From NCBI RefSeq assembly GCF_014698995.1, contig NZ_JACWZZ010000001.1, forward strand, positions 496,001-560,000: a stretch of DNA of 64,000 nt. The letters are read 5' to 3'. Of the stretch, positions 7,901-15,485 are shown one piece after another; within the stretch, counting starts at the first letter, position 1; each line of letters starts with the position of its first letter. This stretch comes from Hymenobacter duratus. GTDB taxonomy: Bacteria; Bacteroidota; Bacteroidia; Cytophagales; Hymenobacteraceae. The notes beneath the pieces were generated by a model. The model did not search any database and was not told the origin of the DNA. It saw nothing but the letters and a program-made list of their open reading frames with translations. The position numbers and the translations under genes are program-made.

Positions 7901-10855
7901 TTTGGCAGCCGTTCCATTCGGTCCGCCCACCACATTGCCGAAGTCGTCAGCAGTCCAGGCCGAAGTAGTGCCGGTGGGCAGCGTAGCGCCCGTAGCCTCA
8001 TACCAGCCTGGGTAGAGCGTTGACAAGTTCGTGGCCGTAAGACCGGTGAAATTGAGCTGCTGTGGCTGAGCAGCTACGGCAGTTTTACTGCGCGTTACGA
8101 CAATGTTGTCATTAGCGGTATTTCCGTCGCCGGTGGCGGTGGCGGCAATGGCGAAGGAATACGTGCCGGCGGCGCTCATGTTGAGTGTGCCAACCGAGAC
8201 GCTTTGCGTAGCGCCTGGCGCGAGGGTGCCAGTATTCACGGTCGCCGTCAGCGTCTGGGTCACAGGCCCCGTGACGTTTACCGTCACCGTGGCCGGATTC
8301 GCGGCGAAGTCCAGCGCGGCCGTGCCGTTGTTTTGGATGGCTACGGTCACGCTCTCCGCCGAACCGTAGCAGCCCGTGGCTGCCGGCGAAACGAGGCCGG
8401 TGGCGGCCACATCCACGGCCGCTCCGCCGGGTATAAAGGTGCCTTCATCGGCGCCCAGGTCGGGAGTAGTCGTGTTGCGCGTGTCACCGTCAAAGTCGGT
8501 GGTGATGCTGCTGATGGGCTGGCCCTTTCCTTCTACCAGCGTTGGAACGGCCGGGTTGATATGCAGAAAAGTAGCGTCGGTACCAGTGGTGCTCAGGAAC
8601 GGCACATCCTCTGTCTGGGATGCCAATTCGCGTGGTGCTACCAGGCTCTTGTAGTCTGTCAGCGTCTGGCTGGCGTTGGTAGCGGTAGTGGTGCCTTCCA
8701 CATAAATCAGGTTTGTGGCCGAAGGCGTACCGGCGTAGTAGAGGTTGTTGTTGGTGGTGCTGGCCAGGTTGGCCGGTACCGTGCCGGCCGTGCCGGAAGC
8801 GCGGCGCAGCGCTGCCGTGTAGCCACCCGTACCCGCCGCGGTGCTTTTGTTGACTACTACGTTGTTGCGTAGGTCCAGCGAAGTGGGCGTGGTCGTGAAA
8901 TAGATGCCCGACGTGCCGAACGTAGCACCGGTGCTCGTCGCATTCAGGTATACGGTGTTGTAGTACAGGTTCACGTTGGTGCCGCTGCTCACGTACAGGC
9001 CGCTGATGGCCGCCGTGCCCGTAGCCGCCGGGGCCCGCAGGTCGCCCACGAGGTTGTTATAAACCGTTACCGTAGTGCCGCCCAGTACCCCGATGCCATA
9101 AATCGTGAGGCCCGTGCCCGTGCCCGACAGGTTGTACACCTTGTTGCGGAACACATTGGACGTGGTAGAGGAGGTGTAAATACCGTAGATGATGCTGGAG
9201 GTTCCCGTCGTGCTTAGCGCACTGACCGTGTTGCCGAAGGCCTCATAGCCAGCAAAAGCGGTGTTGCCGAAATACAGTCCGTAAATGGTGCCGCCCGTGC
9301 TGATGCCGGTTACGGTGTTGTTGCTGAACTGCGAAGTAGCTGTTCCGTAGGCCGTAAACATGCCGTATACCGCGCCCGTGCCACCCGTGATGTTACTGAC
9401 GGTATTGCCCGTGCGGATCTGGGTTTCCGAACCCGAAGTGTTCGAGTACACGCCGTAGAACGTGCTGGTACCCGCCACCGTCACGTTGTTGAACGTGTTG
9501 TTGCTAACCGTTTGGGTACCGGTGCCCGACGCATTGTTGTAGTAGCCATATACCGCGCCGGAAGCACCCGTGCGGCTCAGGCTCGTTACCTGGTTGTTCA
9601 GTGCCGTGATAGAGGCCGCACTCGAGTTGTTATCCAGCATGAATGTGGTGCCGGTGTTCGAGAGCGTAGCGCTCAGCGTATTGCCGCTCATTACCACCGT
9701 AGCCGGCGACGCAGAGTTATAAATGCCGTGTACCGTAGCCGAAGTAGCAGTGGTATAGGTCAGAGAAACAGTGTTGTTGCTGATGTTGACAGTGTTGTTG
9801 GCCGCCGTATTTCCGGCTCCGTTTTCAACCCCCGACATCTGCGCCGTGGTGCCACCGCTGGCCAGCGTAATGATGTTGTTGGTGATGTCGATGTTGGCCG
9901 ACGTGCCCGAGGGCGTGTATACGCCGCGCAGGGTGCTGGTCACGGTGGAAGCAGCTACCGGCGTGGAAGCCGTGGCCGACGTATAGTTCAGCGTGCTGTT
10001 GATGGTGTTGCCCACCACTTTAAAGCCAATCTGGTTGGAGCCCCCGATACCCCAGTTGGTCGTCGTGCTGCCGAAGTTGCCAATCGTGTTGCCGACTGGG
10101 CCCCCGACTTCGTTGTTGGCATCCAGGAAGCCCGCGGCCGAGCTACCCGAAAACTGAACGCCCGTGGCCGCGTTGCTCACCACGTTGCCGAACACCTTGT
10201 TGTTGGAGTTGCTACCGTCCGCGCTGGTCACGGCCAGGGCCGTAGTAGCCGTCGGCAGCGAGTTGGCGCCATAGATACCGATGGTGTTGGCGTTGGTTTT
10301 GTTCAGCGTCACCACGCAGTTCTTGATGACGTTGTACTGGCTGCCATCCGTGGCCGAAGTCCGGAACAGCGCGTACCCAAATTCAGCCTGCGTGGCGGCC
10401 GTTGTGTTGGCCGCGTTTTCAGCCAGGTCAATACCGTCGAACGTGACGTAATCGGAGCCCACTAGCTTGATAATGGCATCCAGCGTCGTGCTGGTGCTGC
10501 CAGTAGCCGCTGTCACCAGCGGGTTGGCCCCGGTTCCGGCTTTCTGGAACACAATCGGGCTGGTACTGGTGCCGGTAGCCGTCAGGGTCAGGTTGATGGC
10601 CGTTTCGGTGTAGCCCGCTGCCACGTCGATGGTAACACCACCCGCCGGAACGCCATTGGTGTTCAGGTCGGTGATGGCAGCCGAGAGGCTGGCATAAGTG
10701 CCGGGCAGCGTACGAACTACCTGCGCCTGCGCGGCCGAAGTGCCCAATAGCCCCAGAAAGGCCAGGGCCGGCAGGCGCCGCAGCCAGCGGCCGGTTCGCT
10801 GCTCTGTAGCCGGGGGAGGACCAGCCAGAGCAGACGTGTGTAAAGGTGTGTGCAT
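4991..10855 (-). CDS. Giant T9SS-exported surface protein with beta-helix, CARDB-like and Ig-like domains
   Basis: The 1954-residue product has an N-terminal signal peptide (Arg-rich start, hydrophobic core, cleavage near AQAQV at about 45) and a type A T9SS sorting domain at about 1867-1954 (SVYPNPTADG, YNAVGQQV, LPAGVYILRA), so it should cross the outer membrane through the type IX system and be anchored or released. Between them lie a Thr/Asn-rich right-handed beta-helix (about 50-780, dotted with NNxVT-type turns, closing with PDLGADEG), a CARDB-like domain (about 810-920), a choice-of-anchor-J-like domain (about 930-1105), a second CARDB-like copy (about 1105-1213), and a chain of Ig/PKD-like modules to about 1860. 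The function is probably adhesion or polysaccharide binding; no catalytic motif was seen. A 74-residue segment is repeated identically in the two CARDB-like domains. Confidence 0.9.
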   Translation of the reverse strand: MHTPLHTSALAGPPPATEQRTGRWLRRLPALAFLGLLGTSAAQAQVVRTLPGTYASLSAAITDLNTNGVPAGGVTIDVAAGYTETAINLTLTATGTSTSPIVFQKAGTGANPLVTAATGSTSTTLDAIIKLVGSDYVTFDGIDLAENAANTTAATQAEFGYALFRTSATDGSQYNVIKNCVVTLNKTNANTIGIYGANSLPTATTALAVTSADGSNSNNKVFGNVVSNAATGVQFSGSSAAGFLDANNEVGGPVGNTIGNFGSTTTNWGIGGSNQIGFKVVGNTINSTLNYTSATASTPVAASTVTSTLRGVYTPSGTSANIDITNNIITLASGGTTAQMSGVENGAGNTAANNTVNISNNTVSLTYTTATSATVHGIYNSASPATVVMSGNTLSATLSNTGTTFMLDNNSSAASITALNNQVTSLSRTGASGAVYGYYNNASGTGTQTVSNNTFNNVTVAGTSTFYGVYSNTSGSETQIRTGNTVSNITGGTGAVYGMFTAYGTATSQFSNNTVTGISTGGTIYGLYFGNTAFAGYEAFGNTVSALSTTGTSSIIYGIYTSSTTSNVFRNKVYNLSGTGTGLTIYGIGVLGGTTVTVYNNLVGDLRAPAATGTAAISGLYVSSGTNVNLYYNTVYLNATSTGATFGTSGIYFTTTPTSLDLRNNVVVNKSTAAGTGGYTAALRRASGTAGTVPANLASTTNNNLYYAGTPSATNLIYVEGTTTATNASQTLTDYKSLVAPRELASQTEDVPFLSTTGTDATFLHINPAVPTLVEGKGQPISSITTDFDGDTRNTTTPDLGADEGTFIPGGAAVDVAATGLVSPAATGCYGSAESVTVAIQNNGTAALDFAANPATVTVNVTGPVTQTLTATVNTGTLAPGATQSVSVGTLNMSAAGTYSFAIAATATGDGNTANDNIVVTRSKTAVAAQPQQLNFTGLTATNLSTLYPGWYEATGATLPTGTTSAWTADDFGNVVGGPNGTAAKINLFSTGKNDWIVGPRILATASTLLSYDLALNTFGATTVGTLGSDDRLEVRVSADCGLTFTAVKTYTASTVISNTGQLEQINLGNYAGQEIIVAFFATEGTVDDTNDNDLFIDNVNLGNGAAVDLAPVALLTPPTGQTCYSTAENVTVSVRNIGTAALDFAANPATVTVNVTGPVTQTLTATVNTGTLAPGATQSVSVGTLNMSAAGTYSFAIAATATGDGNTANDNLATPTTRVVTAPVAGTITPSAASLCVSGTVTLALTGSSNGSIQWQQSTDNVTFTDISGATSATYTSGVLTSTTYFQARTVCNAAVATSNVATVTINNPQITTTNSPVAICEGSTATLTATAAAGTTVRFFDAASGGTALATGTSFTTPALTASRQYFVEATTSSTETVGRLAPAATTSTTASSYGLVFNSTAATQLVSVDVYPAGTAGNLVVQVQDNTGTLIPGLTATVAIPAGTGTTPFTVPLNFTLPVGTGMRLIAVSSPAMVRESSLGGFPYVSPSGNVSITNGYISGTSTTYYYFYNWQVSAECTGTRAPIQVNVTPAPTATLPATAATCAATAYQLTGSVGGSATTGTYTSTGTGTFSPNATTLNATYTPSAADATAGSVTITLTADPATGSGCSTATAQTVLTITPATTATFSYPATTLCVSGTASTPTVTGTAGGTFSSTTGLSLNATTGVITPGTSTPGTYTVTYSVAGTCPSSATTSVTITTAPVATFSYANAAYCAGASGTATPVFGTGASAGTFSASGTGLVLNATTGAINLSTSAAGTYTVTNAIAASGGCAASTATASVTITARPAQPTVSPVYNGTTTTLTSSSATGNQWYLNGTLIPGATNPTYVVNSAAQFGQYTVVVTNATTGCASLPSAQLLVNSSVKVLAGSSLSVYPNPTADGNVTVELSGYTKATELTVYNAVGQQVYHSTAAGKNDVQTATLDLRQLPAGVYILRARTESGFDVRRITKQ
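7220..7441. repeat. Intragenic direct repeat, copy A
   Basis: This 222-base segment of the surface-protein gene matches 8105-8326 with, by my reading, about 14 differences. It encodes residues about 1138-1212 and both copies translate to the same 74 residues (GTAALDF to TANDN), so every difference is silent. Confidence 0.9.
8105..8326. repeat. Intragenic direct repeat, copy B
   Basis: Partner of 7220-7441 in the same gene and orientation, encoding residues about 843-917. The two copies are separated by the choice-of-anchor-J-like domain, so a duplication of the CARDB-like module, or gene conversion between modules, is the simplest origin. Confidence 0.9.
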
Positions 10856-11326
10856 AAAAGGGAAAATGGGTTGGTGAAAAAATGGGTGAAAACAGGGTAA
10901 GGGAAATCAGTAGTTCTTACAAGGGCTATGCAGCCGTGTAAGGCGGGTTGGCAAGCGGGAGCAACAAAGGCAAAGTGGCCGTGAGCATACCGGCTGGGCT
11001 AAAAATGCCCGACTTTTATAAGATAGAGCGGCTAAAGAATCAGCGCTTCGAATATCTGCGGCAAATAGATACTGGGGGTAGAAAAGCGCATGAAAGCAAA
11101 ACGAGAAAGATAGATAATCTTGGAAGCAGGACACATGCCGCCCAAGAAGAGAACAAAAACTTAAGGGCCTGAAAAATACAGGTTCTAGCGCATTATTCAA
11201 GCATTGCTATCCATCTCACATCCAATTAAAAAGCCAACCCTTCCTATGGGTTGGCTTTTTAAGGAATCTGAGACGTATTTAGCTTATTCTGGTATCGGTC
11301 TTACTAGTTACCGGTCCAGCCTGTTT
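10856..11326. other. 471-base intergenic region upstream of the surface protein
   Basis: This stretch separates two minus-strand genes. It holds the terminator of lutB (11226-11262) and must contain the promoter of the giant surface protein, but I find no exact TAnnTTTG box on the minus strand. It is more AT-rich than its flanks. Short open frames (for example 10948-11172 from a TTG) have no ribosome site or recognisable product, so I do not call a gene. Confidence 0.5.
11226..11262. terminator. Terminator downstream of lutB
   Basis: A 15-base perfect stem (11226-11240 / 11248-11262) with a 7-base loop and A5/T5 flanks, placed 65 bases past the lutB stop codon. Confidence 0.9.
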
Positions 11327-12727
11327 TCAGCGGTTCCGCGCTTTCCATAGCTTCCGGAAAGATTGTGGAGCTACTTCCAGCGCGTCGCGGCGCTTGTTCC
11401 AGCCTACTTGGCTGAGCAGGCGCAGCAGCACCCAGTTTTTGGCGCGGGCCGGCAACAGGTCCAGCAGGCGACGGTTTTTCATAGCCAGCAGCCACAGCCG
11501 GATAGCTGTCCGCTCGTCCTTCTCCGTGAGCTGCTCACGCACGGCCTGCTGGCGGTTCTGCAGCAGCAGGTTATGAATCGGAATCTTGACCGGGCACACC
11601 GAAGTGCAGGCCCCGCACAGGCTGCTGGCGTAGCTCAGGTGCTTATTCTCGGCCATGCCGCTCAGGTGCGGGCTGATAACCGAGCCAATGGGGCCGGAGT
11701 ACGTGGTTTCGTAGGTGTGGCCGCCGATGTTCTTGTAGACCGGGCAGATGTTGAGGCAGGCGCCGCACCGGATGCAGTTCAGGGCCTCGCGCTGGGCCGG
11801 CTGGGCCAGCAGGTTGGTGCGCCCGTTGTCGAGCAGCACCACAATCATTTCGTCGGGGCCGTCTTTTTCCAGCGGCTGGCGCGGGCCGGTATAAATGGTG
11901 TTGTACACCGTCACCTGCTGGCCGGTGCCGCTGGTGCTTAGCAGCGGCCAGAACAAATCCAGGTCTTCCAGCTTCGGTATCACCTTCTCGATGCCCACAA
12001 TGGCAATGTGCGTGCGCGGAAAGGTGGCCGACAGCCGGGCGTTGCCTTCGTTTTCGGTGACGCACACGGCGCCGGTATCAGCAATCAGGAAGTTGCCGCC
12101 CGTAATACCCACTTCGGCTGTGGTGTACTTGTTGCGCAGCAGGTGGCGGGCCGTGAGCACCAGCTTCTGGGCATCATCAGTATACTCGGTGCCGAGGTGC
12201 TTGACGAAGATATCGGCAATATCGAGCTTGCTCAGGTGCATGGCCGGCGTCACGATATGGTAGGGCCGCTCGCCGTTTAGCTGCACGATAAACTCGCCCA
12301 GATCTGTCTCCACCGACTCAATGCCATTCTGCTCCAGAAAATGGTTCAGGTGAATTTCCTCGGTGGTCATGCTCTTGGCTTTCACCACGGTGCGGGCGTG
12401 GCGGCGCGCCATTATCTTCCCGATTTCGCGCAGGGCCTCATCCGCGTTCTGCGCCCAGATTACTTTACCGCCCCGCGCCGTGAAGTTGCGCTCAAACTCC
12501 AGCAGGTACTCGTCCAGGTGGTTTATCACCTTGGATTTCAGGTAAGATGCCCGCTCCCGCGCCAGCTCATGGTCTTGGTAGAAGCCCAGGCCGGTGCTGA
12601 CAGCCGCGTTGTACTTGCCAATGTTGAAGCGGATTTTGCGCCGGTGCTCCAGGTCGAAGGCCTTGGCATCGGAATCGGCCAGAAATTGGGCGGCTTTGTT
12701 GGCTGAGGTGGTCGTCGTCGGGTTCAT
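11327..12727 (-). CDS. lutB: LutB-family iron-sulfur protein (lactate utilisation)
   Basis: The 466-residue protein has the LUD domain (about 60-300; segments GITGGNFLIADTGAVCVTENEGN and PRTHIAIVGIEKV) followed by a ferredoxin-like module with CIRCGACLNICPVY and CGACTSVCPVKIP, which bind two 4Fe-4S clusters. LutB is the central subunit of the LutABC complex that oxidises L-lactate to pyruvate in Bacillus. No lutA (CCG-domain) or lutC gene lies next to it here, so either they are elsewhere or the protein works with other partners. The start at 12727 is the only ATG giving a full N-terminus. A possible -7 box lies at 12759-12766. Confidence 0.92.
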   Translation of the reverse strand: MNPTTTTSANKAAQFLADSDAKAFDLEHRRKIRFNIGKYNAAVSTGLGFYQDHELARERASYLKSKVINHLDEYLLEFERNFTARGGKVIWAQNADEALREIGKIMARRHARTVVKAKSMTTEEIHLNHFLEQNGIESVETDLGEFIVQLNGERPYHIVTPAMHLSKLDIADIFVKHLGTEYTDDAQKLVLTARHLLRNKYTTAEVGITGGNFLIADTGAVCVTENEGNARLSATFPRTHIAIVGIEKVIPKLEDLDLFWPLLSTSGTGQQVTVYNTIYTGPRQPLEKDGPDEMIVVLLDNGRTNLLAQPAQREALNCIRCGACLNICPVYKNIGGHTYETTYSGPIGSVISPHLSGMAENKHLSYASSLCGACTSVCPVKIPIHNLLLQNRQQAVREQLTEKDERTAIRLWLLAMKNRRLLDLLPARAKNWVLLRLLSQVGWNKRRDALEVAPQSFRKLWKARNR

Positions 12728-12758
12728 GGCGTGCAGCAGTTAGACCAGCAGATACCAA

Positions 12759-12766
12759 CAAATATA
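12759..12766 (-). promoter_or_regulatory. Possible -7 box of lutB
   Basis: On the minus strand this reads TATATTTG, matching TAnnTTTG, 32 bases before the lutB ATG. No clear TTTG is seen at the -33 spacing, so support is moderate. Confidence 0.4.
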
Positions 12767-12797
12767 AAGGCGGGAGGCCAGAACTAAGAAGGGAGCC

Positions 12798-12905
12798 GCC
12801 TGTCATCCTGAGCCAAGCGAAGGACCTTATCACGCCTGAACGAGTCGTTGTTTTGACAGTCGTTCAGGCGTGATAAGGTCCTTCGCTTGGCTCAGGATGA
12901 CAGGC
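12798..12905. repeat. Perfect 46-base-arm inverted repeat (palindromic intergenic element, copy 1)
   Basis: Arms 12798-12843 and 12860-12905 are exact reverse complements over 46 bases, with a 16-base spacer. The outer end reads GTCATCCTGAGC. It lies between lutB (start 12727) and the M28 peptidase (stop 12932), on the untranslated side of both, and has no U-tract typical of a terminator. The outer sequence is clearly related to the palindrome at 33951-34044 and the decayed one at 36029-36115, so it looks like one copy of a dispersed REP- or MITE-like family. Confidence 0.9.
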
Positions 12906-12931
12906 GTTTCTAACGTTAGCCCCTAAAAAAG

Positions 12932-14632
12932 CTAGGGCTTGTTCGAGTCTACCACCACGCGCGTGTCGCGGTTGGCCAGCTCCCAGGCCGAGTGAAACAC
13001 GAGACGGGCCCGCTTTTCCATTTTCGGAAACTCGATTTTCTCTACTTCGTCGCCGGCACCGTGGTAGTCGTCGTGCACACCGTTGAAGAAGAAGGCTACC
13101 GGTATTTTGTGCTTGGCAAAGTTGTAGTGGTCGGAACGGTAATAGAAATGGTTCGGGTCCTCGGGGTCGTTGAAGCGGAAATCCAACTCCATTTTGGTGT
13201 ACTTCTCATTGGAGTTGAGCACAATTTCGTGCAGCTCCGACGAAAGCTTATCCGAGCCGATAACGTACACATAGTCTCCTTTCCCTTCATGGTCTTTATC
13301 GGTGCGGCCAATCATGTCCGTGTTCAGGTCCGCTACCGTCTGGCTGAGCGGGAAAACCGGGTGGTCGGTGTAGTACTCGGAGCCCAGTAGGCCTTTTTCC
13401 TCGCCCGTTACGCACAGAAACAGGATGCTGCGGCGCGGGCCGTGGCCTTCGGCCTTGGCTTTGGCAAACGCCTGCGCCATTTCCAGCACCGTTACCGTGC
13501 CCGAGCCATCATCATCGGCGCCGTTGTGCACTTCACCGTCAATGATGCCGATATGGTCGTAGTGGGCCGACAGCACCAATACGTCGTCTTTCTTATCGGA
13601 GCCTTCCAAGAAGCCCAGCACGTTTTCGGTGGTGAAATCCTCCTGCTTTTTGGCGGCTTTGATGGCAAATTTCGTCGGCTTGAAGGTGCTGACCACTGGC
13701 TTGCTGGCCTTGCCTGCCGCCGCCATATACTTTGTAACCGCCGGAGCCGTAGTACCCAGCAGCTTGTAGCCCACCTTCGGCGACACGAAAAAGGCTGTCG
13801 GGCGGGCTTCGGCTTTGGCATCCTTGAACGAAATACCGGGCCGACGGATGGAGGGCATCATGCGCGGCACCAGCTTATCGAAGTTGCTGTTGGGGTCAAA
13901 ATCGATGAAAAAGACACTGCGGGCGCCTTTCTCAGCGGCCATAGCCGCTTTGGCCCGGTAGCCGTTGCCCCATTTGGTGGTGCTTCGGTCTTTGCTGAGC
14001 ACGGGCTTGCCGTCGGGAGAGGTGGGCTCACCCAGCAGGATGATCAGGTCCTTGCCCTTCACATCTTTGCCGGCGTAGTCGGAGTAGCCTTCCTGCTCGA
14101 TGCCGTAGCCCACAAATACCGGCTGTACCGTGGTTTCCTGCTGGAAAGGCGAGTTGCCCATAGCGTAGAAATCCACCAGCCACTTGTAGGTCTGGCCGCC
14201 CAGCTTGAGGGTAGCATCCTCGTTCCAGGTGCTGCGTACCATCGTGAAGTGCTGCAGGTACGGGTTGTCAGAGTCCTTCACCGGGCCTGCCAAGCCCAGC
14301 TTCTTGAACTCCGTACTAAGGTAGTCTGCCGCCATTTTCTGGCCTTTCTCACCGGTTTCGCGGCCCTCGTAGGCGTCGGAGGCCAGCACGGTCAGGTGCT
14401 CGCGCAGGTCGTTTTGCGTGATGGTTTCGGCGTAGGCATTGGCCCAGTCCGTCTGGGCCGACTGGTCGATTTGGCCGGCCAGCGCCGGAGTAGCCGGCAT
14501 CGGCTGCACGGTGGCTTCCGTTTTGGCCTTGCGCTTATTCTTGACCTTTACTTTTTCGGGCGTCTGCTGAGCTACGGCCGAAGATGCCATGCCGGCCGCC
14601 AGCAACAGCGCCAGGAAGGAATGTCTGTTCAT
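12932..14632 (-). CDS. Secreted M28-family zinc aminopeptidase
   Basis: The 566-residue protein begins at the ATG at 14632 with a signal peptide (MNRHSFLALLLAAGMASSAVAQ); the longer frame adds 15 residues with no signal character. A PA-type insert (about 130-290) precedes the M28 catalytic domain. Metal ligands and catalytic residues are visible in order: SAHYDHIG (His, Asp), NGADDDGSG (bridging Asp), TGEEKGLLGSEYY (catalytic Glu and ligand Glu), DLNTDMIGR (Asp) and the late His in NGVHDDYH. These enzymes remove N-terminal residues from peptides and likely act in the periplasm or outside the cell. A Lys-rich segment (KVKVKNKRKAK) follows the signal. ispF lies 60 bases upstream on the same strand. 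Confidence 0.92.
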   Translation of the reverse strand: MNRHSFLALLLAAGMASSAVAQQTPEKVKVKNKRKAKTEATVQPMPATPALAGQIDQSAQTDWANAYAETITQNDLREHLTVLASDAYEGRETGEKGQKMAADYLSTEFKKLGLAGPVKDSDNPYLQHFTMVRSTWNEDATLKLGGQTYKWLVDFYAMGNSPFQQETTVQPVFVGYGIEQEGYSDYAGKDVKGKDLIILLGEPTSPDGKPVLSKDRSTTKWGNGYRAKAAMAAEKGARSVFFIDFDPNSNFDKLVPRMMPSIRRPGISFKDAKAEARPTAFFVSPKVGYKLLGTTAPAVTKYMAAAGKASKPVVSTFKPTKFAIKAAKKQEDFTTENVLGFLEGSDKKDDVLVLSAHYDHIGIIDGEVHNGADDDGSGTVTVLEMAQAFAKAKAEGHGPRRSILFLCVTGEEKGLLGSEYYTDHPVFPLSQTVADLNTDMIGRTDKDHEGKGDYVYVIGSDKLSSELHEIVLNSNEKYTKMELDFRFNDPEDPNHFYYRSDHYNFAKHKIPVAFFFNGVHDDYHGAGDEVEKIEFPKMEKRARLVFHSAWELANRDTRVVVDSNKP

Positions 14633-14692
14633 AGTAGGAAGAGGAGAAAGTTGCGGATGCGTGACGTAGTACCTCACTAAGTCACGAAGTCA

Positions 14693-15175
14693 TCAGGAGG
14701 GTTGCACAATGAGCACCGAAGCGTAGGCCGCTACTCCTTCGCGGCGGCCCACAAAACCCAGCTTCTCGGTAGTAGTGGCCTTGATGCTGATATCGTTGGC
14801 TTCGATGCCCATTACCTCGGCCAGTACCCGCTGCATTTCCGGGATGTGCGGGTTCACCTTGGGCGCTTCGAGGCAAACCGTAGAGTCGATATTGGAGATA
14901 CTGTAGCCCCGCTCGCGCAGCAGCCGCACTACCTCGGCCAGCAGCCGCTTCGAGTCTATGCCTTTATACTGCGGGTCGGTGTCGGGGAAGTGAAACCCGA
15001 TGTCGCGCAGGTTGGCCGCGCCCAGCAGCGCGTCGCAGATGACGTGGATGAGCACGTCGGCGTCGGAGTGGCCGAGGGCACCGTGGGTATGCGGTACCTC
15101 AATGCCGCCGAGCCAGAACGGCAGGCCTTCCTGGAGCTGGTGAACGTCGTAGCCGAAGCCGGTCCGGATTTTCAT
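14693..15175 (-). CDS. ispF: 2-C-methyl-D-erythritol 2,4-cyclodiphosphate synthase
   Basis: The 160-residue product cyclises CDP-ME 2-phosphate in the non-mevalonate isoprenoid pathway. It has the zinc site GYDVHQL, the HSDADVLIH segment and FPDTDPQYKGIDS, then IKATTTEKLGFVGRREG at the C-terminus, all standard for IspF, which works as a cytoplasmic trimer. The length is normal. Bacteroidota generally make isoprenoids by this pathway, so it is housekeeping. A promoter match lies at 15233-15266, and the M28 peptidase gene downstream could be read from the same transcript. Confidence 0.97.
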   Translation of the reverse strand: MKIRTGFGYDVHQLQEGLPFWLGGIEVPHTHGALGHSDADVLIHVICDALLGAANLRDIGFHFPDTDPQYKGIDSKRLLAEVVRLLRERGYSISNIDSTVCLEAPKVNPHIPEMQRVLAEVMGIEANDISIKATTTEKLGFVGRREGVAAYASVLIVQPS

Positions 15176-15232
15176 GCGGAAAAGAAAAGATGAATCTACA
15201 GAGAGCCAACCGGCGCTGGCTGGCTACCGCGC

Positions 15233-15266
15233 AAAGGTAAGCGCCGGCAGCACGTAGCCTTCAAAG
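15233..15266 (-). promoter_or_regulatory. Promoter of ispF
   Basis: On the minus strand TTTG (15263-15266) is followed after 22 bases by TACCTTTG (15233-15240), the Bacteroidota pattern; predicted start of transcription is near 15226, about 50 bases before the ispF ATG. Confidence 0.6.
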
Positions 15267-15428
15267 CTGCCGAAACAGGTGAGCCAGCGGCCACAACGGT
15301 ACCGAGCTGGCCCAGCGACAGTGGCTGATAACAGAAATTTCTCGCCGGATTTAAGGTAAAACCCGGCCTGTATCGTCCATGAAGAAGATGGAACTTTCCG
15401 GGCCCCGAAAGCACTGAGAAAAAAGATG

Positions 15429-15458
15429 CGGAAACTTTGGAAACAATAAAAGTTTCCG
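15429..15458. promoter_or_regulatory. Probable TetR operator in the efflux-operon promoter
   Basis: A dyad with 10-base perfect arms, CGGAAACTTT (15429-15438) and AAAGTTTCCG (15449-15458), separated by 10 bases. It sits across and just after the -33 element and ends three bases before the -7 box, where a bound repressor would block RNA polymerase. The first downstream gene is a TetR regulator, so autoregulation is the natural reading. Confidence 0.65.
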
Positions 15459-15469
15459 TTGTACCTTTG
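15436..15469 (+). promoter_or_regulatory. Promoter of the tetR-tolC-adaptor-RND operon
   Basis: TTTG at 15436-15439, a 22-base spacer and an exact TACCTTTG at 15462-15469. The tetR ATG follows 16 bases later, giving a very short leader. Confidence 0.7.
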
Positions 15470-15485
15470 GGCCCGGAAGTAACTC

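Noticed and set aside
9512..10465. 317-codon plus-strand frame opposite the surface protein
   Set aside because: Antisense to the Thr/Ala/Gly-rich beta-helix; Arg/Gly/Val composition follows from the codon pattern of the real gene.
10948..11172. Possible 74-residue plus-strand gene upstream of the surface protein
   Set aside because: TTG start, no ribosome site, no recognisable features, Lys/Arg-rich composition expected of AT-rich non-coding DNA.
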